Shown one piece after another: positions 61,103 through 64,000 of a stretch of 64,000 nucleotides of DNA (positions are counted from its first letter, which is position 1; each line of letters opens with the position of its first letter). Location of the stretch: assembly GCF_002288925.2 (NCBI RefSeq), contig NW_022098076.1:84145062-84209061 (forward strand), read 5' to 3'. The position numbers and the translations under genes are program-made. This DNA is from Delphinapterus leucas. Taxonomy: Eukaryota; Chordata; Mammalia; Artiodactyla; Monodontidae. The notes under the pieces are model-generated. The model was not told the origin of the DNA and did not search any database. It saw nothing but the letters and a program-made list of their open reading frames with translations.

Positions 61103-62444
61103 CATTTCTGTGATTAAGTACCAGGTTTCTAAGAACTCTTAACAACCGTCCCAGAACCAAAGTGGAAAAATATAAAACTTTTAAATGCACTTTAGATTCG
61201 CCATTGACAATTGGTGTAGTTAGCCAAGTAACAGCTTGTGGAAGTGGTGAAAGGCATGTGGTCATTCTCCACACGGACAAGGGCTAACGGCAGCTTCTCC
61301 CAGGAGATTTACTCCCATCTGAAGCAGCACATTCTGGAAAGATCAACCAGAACCCTGAAGTGCCTGGTTCAATTGTCAGTTAACAGGTAAAATCCTATTA
61401 AGTGCTTATTCACTGATTATCAAATGAAAATGGGAGAGCTGAGTTTTGTATATAAGCTACATTTTATTTTTTTTAAACAGTATTATCAAAGATATTATCT
61501 GAAAGATGTGGTCCTATGCCCAGGCAAACCAGGCATGCAAACTGAGGGGCCCCATCCCCCGACATGTGTCTCCACCTTTGGGTCTGAAGTTGGAACTTTC
61601 TACCATTTGTGGCATTTGTGGCTGGGGTTTGTGTGTTTGTGTGTGTGTTAAAAGGCATTGGTTCTTGAAAGATGCATCAGATTTTTAAAAATTAATTCAT
61701 TAGCGTGCCTTATGCAGCATGAGATTAACTTGCTGTCACCTCTCAAACAGAAAACCATGCTGCAGTACGTCACTAAGCAAATAGTGGCCAGCCAGGGGGG
61801 ATGGGGGCAGAGAGGGGGGGCAGTCATGCCTAGTTTAGTGCTTCACAAGGTCATATCTGTGTAGACTTTCATCAGACTAAGGCAAATGAAAGAAATAAGA
61901 ACAGTGTAGAGATTTTTTATGAAGAAAAAGTTATTTGTTTTCATTTTAAAAGAACATCTTGTACTCTGTGAGCATTTCCTTGCTTCCTTCATAGTTTTTT
62001 AACTAATTCATTTATTTTTACAGAATGACGACAGTGGTAGATGACAGATTGGTGAGTGAGAGGTTAGATTTGTTTGTTTGTGTTTGTAGGTGGCCATTGC
62101 CCTTACAGAGCAAATTATAAATAGGACAGTCCTAGGTTTGTGTCCATTAAAAAAATATGTATTTTACATCTCTGTAAATTCCAGAGCACTAGGAACTTTT
62201 GGATTAGATGATCTTCAGGGTTCTTCCAGTCCCAAACTTGCATTATCTTGGGCTTAAGTGTGATGGAGGAAAAAGCAAATAAGGGAGGGATGGGAGGAAA
62301 AGAGACAAATTCCTGTCTGACATTTGGAGGCAGAAAAATCATCTCTCACCAGAGCTCAGAGCTGGTAAATTCCTTAGTTTCTCTTTTAATGTTTTTATGT
62401 AACTTTTGTACTGCCACAAAACATATAATCAAGATAATTTACAC
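61103..62444. other. Unassigned non-coding interval with a G-rich patch
   Basis: 61795-61820 has three long G runs (gggggg, ggggg, ggggggg). No exon or dispersed element recognised. Confidence 0.35.
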
Positions 62445-62745
62445 CAGGGGCTAACAAGCTTTTTCCATAAAGGGTCAAGAGGCAAAATCAAGGATATTAT
62501 GTAGATACCTACATAACAAGACAGAAAACAAATACCCACAAATACTTTAGTAAAGAAACACCAAACTTTATTTACAGACACCAAAATTTGACGTTCACAT
62601 AATTTTCATGATACAAACTATTATTGTTCTTTTGATTTTTTTTCAATTATTTGAAAATATGAAAACCATTCTTAGCTCACAGGCTATACAGAAAAAGAGG
62701 GCAGACTGGATTTGACCTGTGGACTGCACTAGCCAACCCAGCTGA
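62445..62745. repeat. Ancient DNA-transposon-like repeat, near full length
   Basis: 'caccaggggctaacaagctt', ataaagggtcaagaggcaaa, 'caccaaactttatttacaga', gcagactggatttgacctgt and a ggactgcactagccaaccca end. Same family as 50540-50725, with complementary ends. Confidence 0.55.
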
Positions 62746-62888
62746 TTTCATGAGCAACCATGTTATGCTTATTGCTGGGATTTTATTACACCCTTGCAGC
62801 GCAGTGACGAGATGAGGGCAGGAGATGTGCATTCTCTCTCCCCCAATGTCTCGGTAGCCCACAGAGCCGGTCAATAATGACACAGGGC

Positions 62889-63101
62889 GGGGCTTCCCTG
62901 GTGGCGCAGTGGTTGGGAGTACGCCTGCCGATGCGGGGGGCACAGGTTCGTGCCCCGGTCCGGGAGGACTCCGCGTGCCGCGGAGCGGCTGGGCCCGTGA
63001 GCCGTGGCCGCTGGGCCTGCGCGTTCGGAGCCTGTGCTCCACGGCAGGAGAGGCCGCGGCGGTGGGGGGCCCGCGAACCGCAAAAAAAAAAAAATAATAA
63101 T
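62889..63101 (+). mobile_element. CHR-type SINE with perfect 16-bp target-site duplication
   Basis: gggcttccctggtggcgcag start, 'aggttcgtgccccggtccgg' box, cgcgaaccgc end and an A/taa tail. Direct repeats aataatgacacagggc at 62873-62888 and 63102-63117 are perfect. Frames on both strands at 62677-63288 come from it. Confidence 0.96.
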
Positions 63102-63117
63102 AATAATGACACAGGGC

Positions 63118-63330
63118 ATAGGGTTGAGAATATGGCATGGGTCAACCCTCCTGGGTTCAGATTCCCCAGCTCTGTTCCTTACCCCCTGTAGCCTTTTAAT
63201 CTCCCAGTTGTCTTATCTGGAAGAAGGGACTAATAATAGCATCTACTTCACAGAACTGTTATCAAATGTCAATCAGATCATGCACTAGGCAGTGCGCCCT
63301 GAGCAGTGCTCCCAAAATGCTGCCTTCTGC
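63118..63330 (+). repeat. MIR SINE relic
   Basis: 'gttcagattccccagctctg', cccagttgtcttatctggaa, 'gaagggactaataatagcat' and ctacttcacagaactgttat follow the MIR order. The CHR SINE inserted at or near its left edge. Confidence 0.6.
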
Positions 63331-64000
63331 TATCATTAGAGTCCTGATCAAAGTTCATTTTCTCCACAGCATCCTTTACATAGGATACTGTAGAGTCTAT
63401 TAATCTTACATGAATGGCAACGGCCTCATAGTCTTACTGAACTCAAAACATTTTAGGGCAAGAAAAATAAAAAAATAAAAACCTGGGAGTTAATGATTAT
63501 AGGTATAAAGGCCACTCACTGCTTTATGTGAGTTTATTCCCCAGTGGACCAAGAGACGTCTGATTGCCACCTTCTTAGAGCCAGTAATCTGTGCATTTGC
63601 TGTCATCCAGAAAATCACGAACGGGTGGCTGGTTTAGAAGTCTAGACTAGTGTTGTCTCTCTGGACAGAAAGATAGGAAGTGGCAGTTGCAGCGAGATCC
63701 CTGTGATACACAAGTGCGGGGACAGTGGCTCCTGGGCGGGGAAGAAGGGGACACCGCAGAAAGCAGCACATGGATGTCAGCCTCGGTCACTGGAGGGCAG
63801 GCTGCCAAGGCTCACAGTTGGTTGCTTAAGGCAGACGCGGATGTAGGGACCCTGCAAAGAACAGCACTGGAGCCTGTCTGGCACCGCCGGCCCGCAGTCT
63901 GTCAGCTCTTCTTTTCACACACAGAAACTTTGGCCTCAGGCTATTGGCTGGGCAGGGGGTCAATAATCATAATGCAAAATCAACAGAGGTGCTCAGTAGA
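63331..64000. other. Unassigned non-coding interval at window end
   Basis: Moderately GC-rich toward 63700-63960. No exon, in particular no COL4A3 exon 2, was recognised. Confidence 0.35.

Larger units (their letters stand above)
10544..64000 (+). other. COL4A3: Probable COL4A3 intron 1 (partial)
   Basis: From the copy-2 donor to the window end I see no sequence resembling COL4A3 exon 2, which should open with a Gly-Cys-Val-Cys coding block and soon enter Gly-X-Y repeats. The first intron of human COL4A3 is very long as I remember it, so a gap of more than 53 kb is plausible. All frames over 60 codons in this interval are explained by repeats, low-complexity sequence or chance. Intronic enhancers or non-coding RNAs could be present but cannot be judged from sequence alone. 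Confidence 0.65.

Noticed and set aside
1..64000. CRISPR array, operon or phage-like system
   Set aside because: The sequence is mammalian and intronic. The regular repeats are microsatellites and SINEs, without spacer structure.

Overview
This window is mammalian nuclear DNA, almost certainly from a cetacean (whale or dolphin) or a very close relative. The main clue is the many copies of a tRNA-Glu-derived CHR-type SINE, recognisable by the start 'ggcttccctggtgg' and the internal B box 'ggttcgtgcc'. Some copies still have perfect target-site duplications. 5'-truncated cetartiodactyl-type L1 ends are also present. There are no bacterial genes, no CRISPR array and no long multi-domain open reading frames.

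The only protein-coding sequence I can support is one small first coding exon, present twice, at 7271-7357 and 10457-10543 on the plus strand. It encodes a 29-residue signal peptide followed by a GT splice donor, and it sits in a strong CpG island. Its length, the split after codon 29 with a final Lys, and the residues TAPRP match exon 1 of COL4A3, the collagen alpha-3(IV) chain of basement membrane, as I remember it. COL4A3 lies head to head with COL4A4 and shares a bidirectional promoter with it. The island should therefore also hold the non-coding 5' exon of COL4A4 on the minus strand; a candidate donor is seen at 6578.

Layout: 1-4519 is AT-rich non-coding DNA with an L1 remnant, interpreted as part of COL4A4 intron 1. 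4520-7704 and 7705-10890 are a head-to-tail tandem duplication of about 3,185 bp. Each unit carries a MER5-like repeat, a SINE, the CpG island and COL4A3 exon 1. Only three differences between the units were found by eye, and microsatellites inside them have equal lengths. This is either a very recent duplication of a shared promoter plus first exon, or an assembly artefact in which two haplotypes were placed in tandem. 10891-64000 shows no exon that I recognise and is interpreted as part of the long first intron of COL4A3. It holds SINEs, L1 fragments, MIR/L2-like and MER5-like relics, microsatellites, one 39-bp minisatellite and an inverted SINE pair.

Most open reading frames over 60 codons are chance frames in repeats or GC-rich DNA. 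Repeat family names are from visual recognition, without alignment.
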